Translations under genes and position numbers: made by a program | The notes under the pieces: model-generated | Database searches by the model: none | Seen by the model: the letters and a program-made list of their open reading frames with translations, nothing else | Told to the model about the DNA's origin: nothing | NCBI GenBank assembly: GCA_007748055.1 | Contig: CP036279.1 | Coordinates: 6,448,001-6,512,000 of the forward strand | Direction: 5' to 3' | Length of the DNA: 64,000 nt | From: Kolteria novifilia | GTDB lineage: Bacteria; Planctomycetota; Planctomycetia; Kolteriales; Kolteriaceae | In this document: positions 1 to 8,100 of the stretch, in pieces | Layout of the letters: every line of letters starts with the position of its first letter | Position numbering within the stretch: position 1 is the first letter of the stretch

Positions 1-215
1 CCGAGCGTCCACAGAACCGCTTGCAATCGTTGGCGGACCACTGGACCTACCGCCAGCGGTACGCGTCGGTCGAAGAGGATCTGGCCCTCCTCGAGGCGGT
101 GACGATCGAGCAAACGAAAGAGCTCCTGGATCGCTACTCGCTCTCGAATCACTTGGCGGTCTGGCTCGGCCCGCTCAAGGGCGACGCCACCGCGTCGGCA
201 CCCTCGCTCTCCTGA
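1..215 (+). CDS. M16 family metallopeptidase, C-terminal end (partial)
   Basis: Only the last 71 or so residues lie in the window; the frame is already open at base 3 and the gene begins upstream. The tail (ERPQNRLQSLADHWTYRQRY, then a helix and LAVWLGPL) resembles the closing helices of the second, non-catalytic half of pitrilysin/insulinase-type zinc peptidases. In that family the catalytic HXXEH sits in the N-terminal half, which is not visible here. The call rests on resemblance of a short segment, so another helical protein is possible. Confidence 0.5.
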   Translation, partial: ERPQNRLQSLADHWTYRQRYASVEEDLALLEAVTIEQTKELLDRYSLSNHLAVWLGPLKGDATASAPSLS

Positions 216-563
216 GATCGCATCATGGATGATTGTCGTTAGGGTCGCCGCGGTACCAAGTCAACTGGTGGCATCGCGGCGTGACCGCGTGCGCATAGGC
301 CGATCGTGGGTTGCCATGATTGGGTTTGATGGTGGAATGGGATTTGGCAAGTCTGCCATGGTGGGATTTCGGCGTGGCGGGAGCAGAGAGACGAACGCAC
401 GTCGACGTCGGTCCCCACGATCCCGCTTGGCGGTGGCAACCACGGATCGGTCTGCCAAGGGATGGGAAAACGTCGTGGGGAGCGGACAAGTGGGTAAAAA
501 AGATTCGTCACGCGGATTGCACCGCGCAAGCAACAGGTGAGGCTCGCGGAGCCACCGGCTACA
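216..563. other. non-coding stretch, nothing recognised
   Basis: Between the peptidase stop and the 3' end of the minus-strand gene at 564 I see only short frames without family resemblance. GC- and G-rich direct repetition such as the repeated gtggg/ggatttggc words is present but makes no clear hairpin apart from ggctc-gcg-gagcc near 541-553, which could form a weak stem at the 3' end of the neighbouring minus-strand gene. Confidence 0.4.
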
Positions 564-977
564 TTATTGGTGCTCGAAGCGAGCCACGAGCCGACGGCTG
601 TTGATGTCGAGCGCCTCCAGCACGCTGATCACCCGATCCATCGGCAGCTTCCAACTGATCGCCCAGTTGATGATATCGAGGTTCTCCCGACCCATCTTCA
701 GTCGATCGAGAATCCGATCGAGGAGAACTTGATCGTCGTGAAACTCGCGTTGCAGGAGCCCGAAGTCTCCGCGATCGAGTTCCTTCCAAAAGCGTACACC
801 CTGGATGTGCTCCACCCAGCGCGCGCGCAGGTAGTTGTTCCAATGGTCGCGAATCCACTGGCGAATCGCCGTGTCGCCAAGGTCGCGCTGAGCCCTCTCG
901 CTCTCAATCCACTTGTGCCTGAGCGCCTCTTCTTTACCGTCGACGTAGACGCTGCACACCTCCGCAGTGATTGCCAC
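564..977 (-). CDS. conserved hypothetical protein, 137 aa
   Basis: A soluble, charged, mostly helical protein of 137 residues with no signal peptide or membrane segment. It is rich in Trp and Arg in the middle (DHWNNYLRARWVEHIQG) and ends in a helical Leu-rich segment (MDRVISVLEALDINSRRLVA). The start is a GTG at 975-977. I do not recognise a named family. It stands alone between a plus-strand peptidase and the minus-strand comB, about 165 bases from comB's stop codon, so it could be read from the same transcript as comB. Good codon-usage match with neighbours supports it as a real gene. Confidence 0.6.
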   Translation of the reverse strand: MAITAEVCSVYVDGKEEALRHKWIESERAQRDLGDTAIRQWIRDHWNNYLRARWVEHIQGVRFWKELDRGDFGLLQREFHDDQVLLDRILDRLKMGRENLDIINWAISWKLPMDRVISVLEALDINSRRLVARFEHQ

Positions 978-1143
978 GAAAGGTTGTTACCTCACTCTGG
1001 CTGTCCGTCTCGGTTCTCGGACACGATCTTGCGAATGGGGCACCGAGCCGATTCGGCACCGACCGTCTCCACGGCGGCCCCTCCTGAGTATACCCTCTAC
1101 GGGGTACGCTTCAAGATTCATTGAACTTTCCCGAATCGACGCG

Positions 1144-2034
1144 TTAGCCATACAACCCACTGTCGCCCAGGAAGAAACGACTGTCGAAATGGGCAGTCCG
1201 CGCAGTGATCATTCCCGTGGTCGGATCGAACTGCGGCACCAGGCAGAAACGATCGACATCCGCCGCCATTTTCAGATCGACGTCGAGACCCAATTCGAGC
1301 AATCGCTTGCCCCCCGCACCGAGTTCCAGCGCCGCCACCAAAACGTGACCATGATGCTCGTGCGTGTCCCATGCGATGCGGGCCGAATCGTTGAGACCGA
1401 CGTCGTAGCCGGTGGCGAAGAACTCGACCACCGCCCCCGCAAAGAGCATGTCTTCCAACGAGACTTGACCGTTGGTCCCCGCGCAGAGCAAGTGGATCGG
1501 CGCGTCACCCGAGCGCAACTCCTCGCAAATCGCGCTGAAGTTGACGAACGAACCGATCAGCACCGATGACGCACGCGCCGCGTGCAAGATCGCGCGCGTC
1601 CCATTGGTGGTCGTGCAAATCGCCGTTCGATCCCAACAAGCGTCCGCCACGAAATCGCCAGGAGAATTCCCTAGGTCGAACCCCGGAATCGGCTCGCCCT
1701 GACGTTCGCCGATGAGCAGATACTCTCCTCGGGAAAAGTCCTTCGCGCGGTCGCGGGCATCATCGACCGTGAGCACGGGGATCACCCCGCGACACCCCGC
1801 GGCCAGTGCCGCCACGATCGTCGTCGTCGCGCGCAGGACATCGATCGCCACCACCACGCCACCCTCGAGATCCTCTGGACGAACGAGCGAGGGCAAGGGA
1901 TGAACGTGGAGCGATCGAGGGGGATGATCGGAAACGCGACCACGTTGCGGATCCGGTGTATCATGTGCCAAGAGCATGTCCTCGAACCGAGGCGGTGTGC
2001 CGGCTCCGCCATGGGGAGCGAATCCCGGTAGCAT
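1144..2034 (-). CDS. comB: 2-phosphosulfolactate phosphatase (ComB family)
   Basis: Members of this family remove phosphate from (2R)-phospho-3-sulfolactate with Mg2+, a step of sulfolactate and coenzyme M synthesis; in bacteria outside that pathway the true substrate is often unknown. Family features seen: DVLRATTTIVAALAAG near residues 68-84, the GERQGEPIPGFDLGNSP segment, the TTTNGTRAI motif and a C-terminal DRFCLVPQFD stretch. These span the usual roughly 240-residue core, so the first 40-odd residues are extra. An internal ATG at 1975-1977 (residue 20) is an equally possible start. No other coenzyme M gene is nearby. Confidence 0.85.
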   Translation of the reverse strand: MLPGFAPHGGAGTPPRFEDMLLAHDTPDPQRGRVSDHPPRSLHVHPLPSLVRPEDLEGGVVVAIDVLRATTTIVAALAAGCRGVIPVLTVDDARDRAKDFSRGEYLLIGERQGEPIPGFDLGNSPGDFVADACWDRTAICTTTNGTRAILHAARASSVLIGSFVNFSAICEELRSGDAPIHLLCAGTNGQVSLEDMLFAGAVVEFFATGYDVGLNDSARIAWDTHEHHGHVLVAALELGAGGKRLLELGLDVDLKMAADVDRFCLVPQFDPTTGMITARTAHFDSRFFLGDSGLYG

Positions 2035-2376
2035 TCATTCCCATCTCAACCAATCAAGACCCAGCCCCGTCGAGTCGCGAGTTGCCGCCGCGCGTTCCAC
2101 CTGCTTCCCAAGCGATCACTCAGGACCTGGTAGTCGGACGTGACGGATTCCGGCCATCGTCAGGCGTGCCGACAATTGGTGGATAACAGACCCTCGCTCC
2201 AAATGGGACACGTGGGTTTTCCACACAGGGTCCGGCGAGGGAACAGCTCCGCGACACGACCGCGTGGGTCCGGCTCGCCAAGCGAGAAGAAACCAAGGAT
2301 AAAAACGCCAAGGGGCGAGCCTTTCTTGGCTCGCCCCTTGGCGTTCGGAGTGACTCTCCTTGCGACCGATTAGCTG
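2035..2376. other. intergenic region with one terminator
   Basis: No gene is seen between the comB start and the small minus-strand gene. The only clear element is the strong hairpin at 2304-2345, listed separately. The comB promoter should lie in the left part but I could not pick out convincing -35/-10 boxes. Confidence 0.4.
2304..2345 (-). terminator. rho-independent terminator of the small gene at 2377
   Basis: A perfect 18-bp inverted repeat (2304-2321 with 2328-2345) encloses a 6-base loop. Read on the minus strand the stem is followed by TTTTTATCC, a U-run. It lies 32 bases beyond the stop codon of the small minus-strand gene, so it should end that transcript. Confidence 0.85.
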
Positions 2377-2547
2377 CTAATCCTTCGCCGCAACGCCGTC
2401 AGTGCCTGCAAGATGCTGGATCTTCTTCGTCACGGACATGAGTCGTTTGTTGATCACTTGCCGCTTTGTGTTGCTTGAGCTGTTCAAGAGTTGAAGAAGT
2501 TCGATCCGTTCCGCGCGAAGGTCCATCAGTTCGTCGGTATGACGCAT
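2377..2547 (-). CDS. small charged hypothetical protein, 56 aa
   Basis: Unknown small protein (MRHTDELMDLRAERIELL at the start, then NTKRQVINKRLMSVTKKI): amphipathic, Lys/Arg-rich, probably two helices. The ATG at 2545-2547 is preceded by a GGGGG run 8 bases upstream; a longer reading from 2583 (68 aa) lacks any ribosome-binding site. It follows the ceramidase-family gene closely, is flanked by its own candidate -10 box (2589-2594) and by a strong terminator (2304-2345), which together argue that it is expressed, possibly independently of its neighbour. No function can be assigned. Confidence 0.55.
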   Translation of the reverse strand: MRHTDELMDLRAERIELLQLLNSSSNTKRQVINKRLMSVTKKIQHLAGTDGVAAKD

Positions 2548-2588
2548 AAAGGTGTGCCCCCTGGTGTGCCGAATGAAACCCATCCATT

Positions 2589-2594
2589 AGTATA
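2589..2594 (-). promoter_or_regulatory. candidate -10 box for the small gene
   Basis: Reads TATACT on the minus strand, inside an AT-rich patch (ttttatacta) that stands out from the high-GC surroundings between the ceramidase-family stop codon and the small gene. The matching -35 position (ttccat) is a poor match to TTGACA, so this is only a suggestion. Confidence 0.3.
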
Positions 2595-2598
2595 AAAT

Positions 2599-4029
2599 TC
2601 AATCGTGGTGAATGGAAGCCTTACCTGCAACTTTTGCCGTGTTTGTGCCCATCTTGGCCTCCCTCAGCCGTGTCACACTCCGCGCAACCACTTCCTGGAA
2701 GAAGCTCCCGGCCGTCGGCCCCAACACCGAAACACTCTTTGCCTCGTACTTCGGAACATCGTCATAACTGTCGGGAAGGACATAGCCGACGTAATCGCCA
2801 TTGAAGCTCGTCACCACCACCTCGAGATCCTTGGCTTGATGACGTAGCTCTTGGGCGAGAACGCCACTGTAGTCGGCGGGCGTCCCCGCGAGGATGCTGT
2901 CGCCAAGACGCAAACAGTGGACCCAAGCATCCGAGGGAACCAGCATCCCTCCCGTCAGGGGCGAGAGCCGCCACGACGCCCCCACCTTGAGTGTCGGCGC
3001 CGGCAGCTTTGCCTCGAAACCGACCGTCGCGAGCGAAACGTCATGACGATAGCTGACCGTTGACTTCTTCAATGCATCGGCGGCCGCTTCGGCGAGCGTC
3101 TTGCCCATGTGCTCGGCGAGCTTGTCGCGACTGACCGACTCCCCGGGCGCCATGCTTCCCACCGCGGCCGACGCGAAGAGCACCGGCCCTCCCACTCGCT
3201 TTCGAAGCTCGCGACGCAAGACACCCGGATAGTCCGACGAGATTCGCCGATCGCTCGAGTGATGCGCCGTGGCGTGAGCGCTGAACAAGGCGAGAGTCGC
3301 CAAGGGCTCGTGATCGCTCACGGTTTGAAACGAGAATAGGTCGAGGGTGCGATTGGCCGGATCATCGGCTACGGTTCGGTTGCGGACGAGGGTGTCGGGA
3401 ACGTCGACCGACACGTGCGCCAGCTCGCTTGGTTGCGCGCGGCCCTCGGCATCGATGATGGCTTGAGCGATCCGACCGGCAAGCTGCTCGGTCAGCTTGG
3501 GATCCATCATCCCGAGACCCAGCATCTCGAGCGCCCGGCCAGCGAATCCCGCGGGCCCCGAGTGCGTGTGCGACGCGGTGAAGAAGAGCTCCTCGCGATC
3601 CCAGTAGGCTCCCCGCCGCCGCAACGCATCTTCGACCGCCGCGACCAGAACCCGGTTCGCCAGGAGTAAATCGAACGTGATCAGCGCGACCCGCGCGCGG
3701 GAGTTGTCGAGAACTAGCACTTGGCAGCCGACCGGGTCATTCACCTCACTGCAAGGGGTGAAGCACCGCTTGCCGTAGCCCGCGAGAGGGCGTCCAATCG
3801 CCAGATCGGTGAACGTCGCTTCCCCAATCCCGACGCGAAGGGGGCCCTCGGAGAGATCGATGTTGGCATGCTCGTGCAACCGGCGCACCGTAGCATGACG
3901 GGGATGGGAGCCGAGCGATCCGTCAATCCAGCCGCGCCGCCAGGGACCAACAACGATGAGTATCCAGAGACACCCGATCCCCAGGAGGTACGGCCAGCGT
4001 TGATGCCATGCGTGTGCGGAGCGTGCCAT
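2599..4029 (-). CDS. neutral/alkaline ceramidase-family membrane-anchored protein
   Basis: Ceramidases of this family hydrolyse the amide bond of ceramide with a zinc-bound active site. Seen here: an N-terminal membrane anchor (residues 13-28, YLLGIGCLWILIVVG), then the family's opening RVGIGEATFTDL with PLAGYGKR, the metal-site motif TASHTHSGPAG (H154, H156) and AHATAHHSSDRRISSDYPG (residues 251-269). At the place of the catalytic GDVSPN box the sequence reads GSMAPG (291-296), so the nucleophilic Ser of true ceramidases appears to be Ala294. The 476-residue length is shorter than the usual 650 or so, lacking the C-terminal immunoglobulin-like domain. It may therefore bind or cut a different substrate. 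Confidence 0.75.
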   Translation of the reverse strand: MARSAHAWHQRWPYLLGIGCLWILIVVGPWRRGWIDGSLGSHPRHATVRRLHEHANIDLSEGPLRVGIGEATFTDLAIGRPLAGYGKRCFTPCSEVNDPVGCQVLVLDNSRARVALITFDLLLANRVLVAAVEDALRRRGAYWDREELFFTASHTHSGPAGFAGRALEMLGLGMMDPKLTEQLAGRIAQAIIDAEGRAQPSELAHVSVDVPDTLVRNRTVADDPANRTLDLFSFQTVSDHEPLATLALFSAHATAHHSSDRRISSDYPGVLRRELRKRVGGPVLFASAAVGSMAPGESVSRDKLAEHMGKTLAEAAADALKKSTVSYRHDVSLATVGFEAKLPAPTLKVGASWRLSPLTGGMLVPSDAWVHCLRLGDSILAGTPADYSGVLAQELRHQAKDLEVVVTSFNGDYVGYVLPDSYDDVPKYEAKSVSVLGPTAGSFFQEVVARSVTRLREAKMGTNTAKVAGKASIHHD

Positions 4030-4121
4030 CCTTGGCCCTTCCTTGCGTTGAGAGTCGAGAGCATAGCAAGAGGAGCAGTTTCAGGGCAATGCGAGCTTGG
4101 CGGGAGTTCGGCAACCCTGAA

Positions 4122-4886
4122 TCAGGAACCGGCCGACACCAGCGCTTCCTGATCGGCCTTCTCGATGAGTCGAAAGAAGATCTCCTCCACGTTCGCGGAT
4201 TCGAACCGTTCGCGGAGTTCTCCGAGCGGTCCCTGATCGAGGAGCCGCCCATGGTGGATGATCGCGACTCGCTCACAGAGTTTCTCGACTTCGCTCATGA
4301 TGTGGGTCGAGTAGATGATGCACTTGCCCTCATCCTTGAGTCGCTCGATATTCTCGAGCACCGTACGCGCGACCAGCACGTCGAGACCCGACGTCGGCTC
4401 GTCGAAAATCAACACCGGCGGATCGTGGACGATGGTCCGTGCGATAGAGACCTTCTGCTTCATCCCCGTCGACATCTTCGACGCGAGCATGTCTCGATAG
4501 TCGTTCATCTGAAGCACGTCGAAGAGCCGCTCCATGCGTTCGTAGAGCACCTCGTCACTGAGGCCGTAGAGCTTGCCGAAGTACTCGACATGCTCCCAAG
4601 CGCTCATCCGGTCGTAGAGAGCGGTGCTACCGGAGAGGAACCCGATACTCGCCCGAACGAGCGACGCCTGGGTCACCACGTCGTATCCCGCGACGGTGGC
4701 GGTTCCAGACGAGGGACGCAACACCGTGCTGAGGATTCGCATCGTCGTCGTCTTGCCGGCGCCGTTGGGCCCGAGAAGTCCGAAGATCTCGCCCGGTCGG
4801 CAAGAGAAGGTCGCGGAGTCGAGCGCGACCACCTCGCCCCGACGAAGGTCCTCGAACGTCTTGCGGAGTTGGCTAACAACAATCAC
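4122..4886 (-). CDS. ABC transporter ATP-binding protein, NatA-like
   Basis: A single nucleotide-binding domain of 254 residues with Walker A GPNGAGKT (39-46), the signature STGMKQK in place of LSGGQ, Walker B VLIFDEP followed by TSGLD, and the switch His in [14 protein letters not shown]. The STGMKQK signature is typical of NatA-type ATPases that power Na+ or lipid/ drug export with an ABC-2 permease. No ABC-2 permease gene adjoins it; the upstream membrane protein gene (4924-5508) is much shorter than NatB. The start GTG at 4884-4886 has GCGAGG seven bases upstream; a TTG at 4907 would add seven residues. Confidence 0.88.
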   Translation of the reverse strand: MIVVSQLRKTFEDLRRGEVVALDSATFSCRPGEIFGLLGPNGAGKTTTMRILSTVLRPSSGTATVAGYDVVTQASLVRASIGFLSGSTALYDRMSAWEHVEYFGKLYGLSDEVLYERMERLFDVLQMNDYRDMLASKMSTGMKQKVSIARTIVHDPPVLIFDEPTSGLDVLVARTVLENIERLKDEGKCIIYSTHIMSEVEKLCERVAIIHHGRLLDQGPLGELRERFESANVEEIFFRLIEKADQEALVSAGS

Positions 4887-4923
4887 GGGCGACCTCGCTG
4901 GTACCAATCATCTCAACGATACG

Positions 4924-5508
4924 CTACGGAACCGATTGCGATCCGTCCGCCGGCGTCGTGACGTTTAAGCTCGCCGCCCGCTCGAGCAAACGCCGCTTCC
5001 AAACGGTGTGGATGCAAAGAATAATCACCCCGAGCGTCGAAACTGCGTAGGACGCGGCGTGGGCGACCGCCGCCGTGAAGAACCCCGCCTGTCGCGCGAC
5101 GGGAATGTTCTTCTCGAAGTACTCATTGTTGTAAATGAGTGGAGTTCCCTCCGCCGAGAGGGGACTCGTGTACCAGTAGGCGGCCAGCCCCAGACCGAAC
5201 GCGGCGAGCGCCGTTATTCCGAAGACCACCAGAAGTGGACTCACGAATTGCCTCGCGACCAAGCGTGGTTCCGGGCCGCGTCGCGCACAGAGCCCCAGAA
5301 AACCTCCCAGAATCGCCCCCGCCCACCATGTCGCCGCGACGCCAAAGAACAGACCGATCAACGTCGGGGAATTGGCGGGGATGAACGGAGGCAGGGTGTG
5401 CGCGACCGTGAAATACTCAAGCGACAACCGGACCGTGATCTGGTCGTGGATCAGCCCATAGATCACGGCGAGCAGGATGCCCAAGCCGACGAACTTGAGC
5501 CACTCCAT
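4924..5508 (-). CDS. hypothetical membrane protein, about four TM helices
   Basis: A 194-residue integral membrane protein with hydrophobic segments near the start ([15 protein letters not shown]), at [24 protein letters not shown], at [25 protein letters not shown] and at [20 protein letters not shown], followed by a basic tail. The ATG at 5506-5508 was chosen because GAGGAGAG lies six bases upstream. The gene ends 37 bases before the ATPase gene on the same strand, so both are probably co-transcribed. It does not resemble a standard ABC-2 permease, and its link to the transporter is inferred from position only. Confidence 0.65.
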   Translation of the reverse strand: MEWLKFVGLGILLAVIYGLIHDQITVRLSLEYFTVAHTLPPFIPANSPTLIGLFFGVAATWWAGAILGGFLGLCARRGPEPRLVARQFVSPLLVVFGITALAAFGLGLAAYWYTSPLSAEGTPLIYNNEYFEKNIPVARQAGFFTAAVAHAASYAVSTLGVIILCIHTVWKRRLLERAASLNVTTPADGSQSVP

Positions 5509-5595
5509 GAATCTCTCCTCTCGTTGCGGGTCCGGGACGGCCAACCGCCTATACTATCACAGGAAGGGCAACCGAAGACTGCGAGGCCGACACCT

Positions 5596-6072
5596 TTGAC
5601 GCGTGAGAAATTGACCCACTTTGACGATGCCGGCGCGAGCCGGATGGTCGATGTTTCGTCCAAGGATGTCACCGAGCGGGAAGCGGTCGCCAGTGGCCGC
5701 GTCGAGATGCGACCGGAGACGCTGCGGCTCATCCTCGATCGCGAGATGTCCAAAGGGGATGTCCTCGAGATCGCGCGGCTCGCGGGGATCATGGGGGCCA
5801 AGAAGACCCCCGACCTGATTCCGCTGTGCCATCCGATCGCCCTCGACAGCGTCAAGATCGACATCGCTCCGGAAGACGATCGGTCGCTGACGGTTCGAGC
5901 GACCTGCCGCATCGGAGCGAAGACGGGCGTCGAAATGGAAGCGCTCACGGCGGTGAGCGTCGCGTGCCTGACGGTCTACGACATGTGCAAGTCGGTGGAC
6001 CGGGGGATGCGAATCAGTACGATTCAACTGGACCGGAAGTCGGGAGGCAAGAGCGGCACCTTCGAACGTTAG
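5596..6072 (+). CDS. moaC: cyclic pyranopterin monophosphate synthase MoaC
   Basis: MoaC converts the MoaA product 3',8-cyclo-7,8-dihydro-GTP to cPMP, the second half of the first step in molybdenum cofactor synthesis. The family landmarks are all present: [19 protein letters not shown] at the start, [16 protein letters not shown], and [21 protein letters not shown] followed by CKSVDRGM with the catalytic Asp/Lys region. No ATG fits; a TTG at 5596 gives 158 residues, the family's normal size, and another TTG at 5611 is possible. moaE and moaA lie about 11 kb downstream rather than beside it. The next gene starts 28 bases on, suggesting a shared transcript. Confidence 0.92.
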   Translation: MTREKLTHFDDAGASRMVDVSSKDVTEREAVASGRVEMRPETLRLILDREMSKGDVLEIARLAGIMGAKKTPDLIPLCHPIALDSVKIDIAPEDDRSLTVRATCRIGAKTGVEMEALTAVSVACLTVYDMCKSVDRGMRISTIQLDRKSGGKSGTFER

Positions 6073-6100
6073 GTTCGATTTTTTTGCTCTTGAGATTTCA

Positions 6101-7150
6101 ATGCTTTCTGAAACATCCGAAACAACACGTCGACGTGACCAGGACACCGTGACCAAAACGGACGAACGCCAAGCTCTCGACTCCAAGCTCGCCGCGATCT
6201 ACGAGCCCGTCGCGAACGACCTCCTCCAAGCCGAAGAGGTCTTCAACCAAGAGATCGGCTCCGACGTCGCCTTCGTCGAGGAACTCACCTCGCGCGTGCG
6301 ACGCTACCAGGGCAAACGCCTTCGCCCCGCTCTCTTGCTCCTCACCGGCAAGGCCGTCGGCAACGTCAACCGCGATCACCACGTGCTCGCCGCCGTCGTC
6401 GAGATGATCCACATCGCGACCCTGGTGCACGACGATGTCCTCGATGACGCCGCTCTCCGCCGACACGTCACCACCGTGAATGCGGAATGGGGCAACGAGG
6501 CGAGCGTCCTTCTCGGGGACTTCCTCTTTACCCACTCGTTCCATCTTGCCGCCTCGCTCGAGTCGACGCTCGCGTGCCGACTCATCGGCCAAGCCACCAA
6601 TCGCGTCTGCGAGGGCGAACTGCACCAGATCGCCCGTCGGGGATGTTTCGAACTTTCCGAATCCGAATACATCGACATCATCGCGGGCAAGACCGCCGAG
6701 CTCATCTCCTGCTGTTGCCGACTCGGTGCCCACTTCGCCGGCGCCAGCGACGAAGTAACCGATTCGATGACCGAGTTCGGTCGCGAAATCGGCATCGCGT
6801 TCCAGATCGCCGACGACGTCATCGATTTGACCAGCAGCGAAGCGACCGCCGGCAAATCGCTGGGAAGTGATCTCCTCAAGCAGAAGACGACGCTCCCGCT
6901 GATTCGCTTCCGCCAGACCGCCGAGCCGGACGTGCTCGAACGGTTCCGCAATCTCTTCGAGCATCCCGAATCGGCTGACCGAACGCAGATCGCCCGAGAC
7001 CTCAACCAGAGCGATGCTCTCTCCTATGCTCACGGCAAGGCCGCGGAATTCGCCGCGCGTGCCGCCCGACGGCTCGATGCCCTGCCCCGCTCTTCCGCCC
7101 GCGATGTCCTGGAGAGCCTGACGCGATTCGTCGCCGATCGCGTTGCCTAG
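6101..7150 (+). CDS. polyprenyl diphosphate synthase (trans-isoprenyl family)
   Basis: Chain-elongating prenyl transferase that condenses isopentenyl diphosphate units to a long all-trans chain, the side chain of menaquinone or ubiquinone. Both Asp-rich motifs are seen: LVHDDVLDDA (D111-D115) and IADDVIDL (D238-D242), with GKRLRP (71-76) and GKSLGSDLLKQKTTLPL (251 on). The first motif has two residues between the Asp pairs, as in the bacterial octaprenyl/heptaprenyl enzymes. The residues before the first motif (MIHIATLVH) are small, which fits a long product, but chain length cannot be fixed by eye. About 28 N-terminal residues are extra and charged. Confidence 0.9.
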   Translation: MLSETSETTRRRDQDTVTKTDERQALDSKLAAIYEPVANDLLQAEEVFNQEIGSDVAFVEELTSRVRRYQGKRLRPALLLLTGKAVGNVNRDHHVLAAVVEMIHIATLVHDDVLDDAALRRHVTTVNAEWGNEASVLLGDFLFTHSFHLAASLESTLACRLIGQATNRVCEGELHQIARRGCFELSESEYIDIIAGKTAELISCCCRLGAHFAGASDEVTDSMTEFGREIGIAFQIADDVIDLTSSEATAGKSLGSDLLKQKTTLPLIRFRQTAEPDVLERFRNLFEHPESADRTQIARDLNQSDALSYAHGKAAEFAARAARRLDALPRSSARDVLESLTRFVADRVA

Positions 7151-7284
7151 TGCCGGTCGATCGACCTACAACATCTCCGCCGACGACTCTCGTTGATGTC
7201 ATCGTCCTTTCCCAAATTGGATGCCCTAGGAAACGAGAGCCGCGCGTGGCATGAGCCGTGTCACCGACATGTGGAGATCGAACG

Positions 7285-8073
7285 TTGTTATTGAAGCGAC
7301 TGAGTGTTCGCCTGGAAGCCTTTCAACTCCCGTTGACCAAGGCACTCTCGAAAGCGGGGTCACTCGGACTGGGTGGGGTCGAGTTCGACGCGGCGGGAGA
7401 ACTCTCGCCCGAGGAACTCTCGCAGACCGGCCGCCGTCACTTGCGCCATGCGATCCGCTCGCAAGAGCTGAACTTCACGGGTATCGGCTTCCTCTCCCGA
7501 CATGGGTTCGAGGAGATCGACCGGCTCGAACGACGGGTCTCCCAAGCCGTGAAGGTGCTCGCGCTGGCCGCCGAACTCGGCGCTCCCGTCGTCGTTGGCC
7601 AGTTGGGCACGATCCCGACCGACGATGACTCCCCCGCGGCGCTCGCGTTTCACGATGCCGTCACGCGGTTGGCCCGGGAGGCCGAACGACTCGGCACGCG
7701 CTACGCGGCTTCGATCGGCCCGAACCAACCGAGTGAACTCGCCGACCTCTTCGCCAAAACGGGCGGATTCGGGCTCGCGGTCGCGTACGATCCCGCCCTG
7801 CTTCTCGTCCGAGGTGAAGACGCCTACGGCGGCGTGCGGACGCTCCACGATCATCTCGCCTCGATCCGACTCAAGGACGCCGTCCGTTCGGGCATCGCGG
7901 TCTCGGGCTACCGGGAGGTTCCTCTCGGTGAGGGAGAGGTTGACTGGGAATCGTTCCTGGGAGCGCTCGAGGAAGTTAACTACCAAGGATCGTTGACGCT
8001 CGCCCCCGACCAACAGGGAGGCGGCCCCGACGCCGTCGCCGCCAGTGCCGCGTTCGTACAACGGCTGATCTGA
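7285..8073 (+). CDS. sugar phosphate isomerase/epimerase-like TIM-barrel protein
   Basis: A 262-residue protein of the xylose-isomerase-like/AP endonuclease 2 fold: successive strand-helix units, LGLGGVEFDAAGELS early, LGAPVVVGQLGTIP mid-way, GLAVAYDPALLL and a terminal GYREVPLGEGEVDWESFLGALEEVNYQGSLTL, where the last Glu/Asp-rich segment is a hallmark of the group. Planctomycetes carry many paralogs, usually of unknown sugar specificity. The TTG at 7285 has GGAG nine bases upstream; an ATG at 7258 is in frame with a weaker site. It follows the prenyl synthase by 134 bases on the same strand. Confidence 0.75.
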   Translation: MLLKRLSVRLEAFQLPLTKALSKAGSLGLGGVEFDAAGELSPEELSQTGRRHLRHAIRSQELNFTGIGFLSRHGFEEIDRLERRVSQAVKVLALAAELGAPVVVGQLGTIPTDDDSPAALAFHDAVTRLAREAERLGTRYAASIGPNQPSELADLFAKTGGFGLAVAYDPALLLVRGEDAYGGVRTLHDHLASIRLKDAVRSGIAVSGYREVPLGEGEVDWESFLGALEEVNYQGSLTLAPDQQGGGPDAVAASAAFVQRLI

Positions 8074-8100
8074 TCTCGTCCGCGTGATGTCGAATCGTTC

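Noticed and set aside
537-1124. 195-codon plus-strand frame over the 137-aa gene
   Set aside because: No family resemblance and no start signal; the minus-strand gene is the better reading.
4122-5508. complete ABC exporter (NatAB)
   Set aside because: The membrane protein upstream is too short and not ABC-2-like, so only the ATPase is named.
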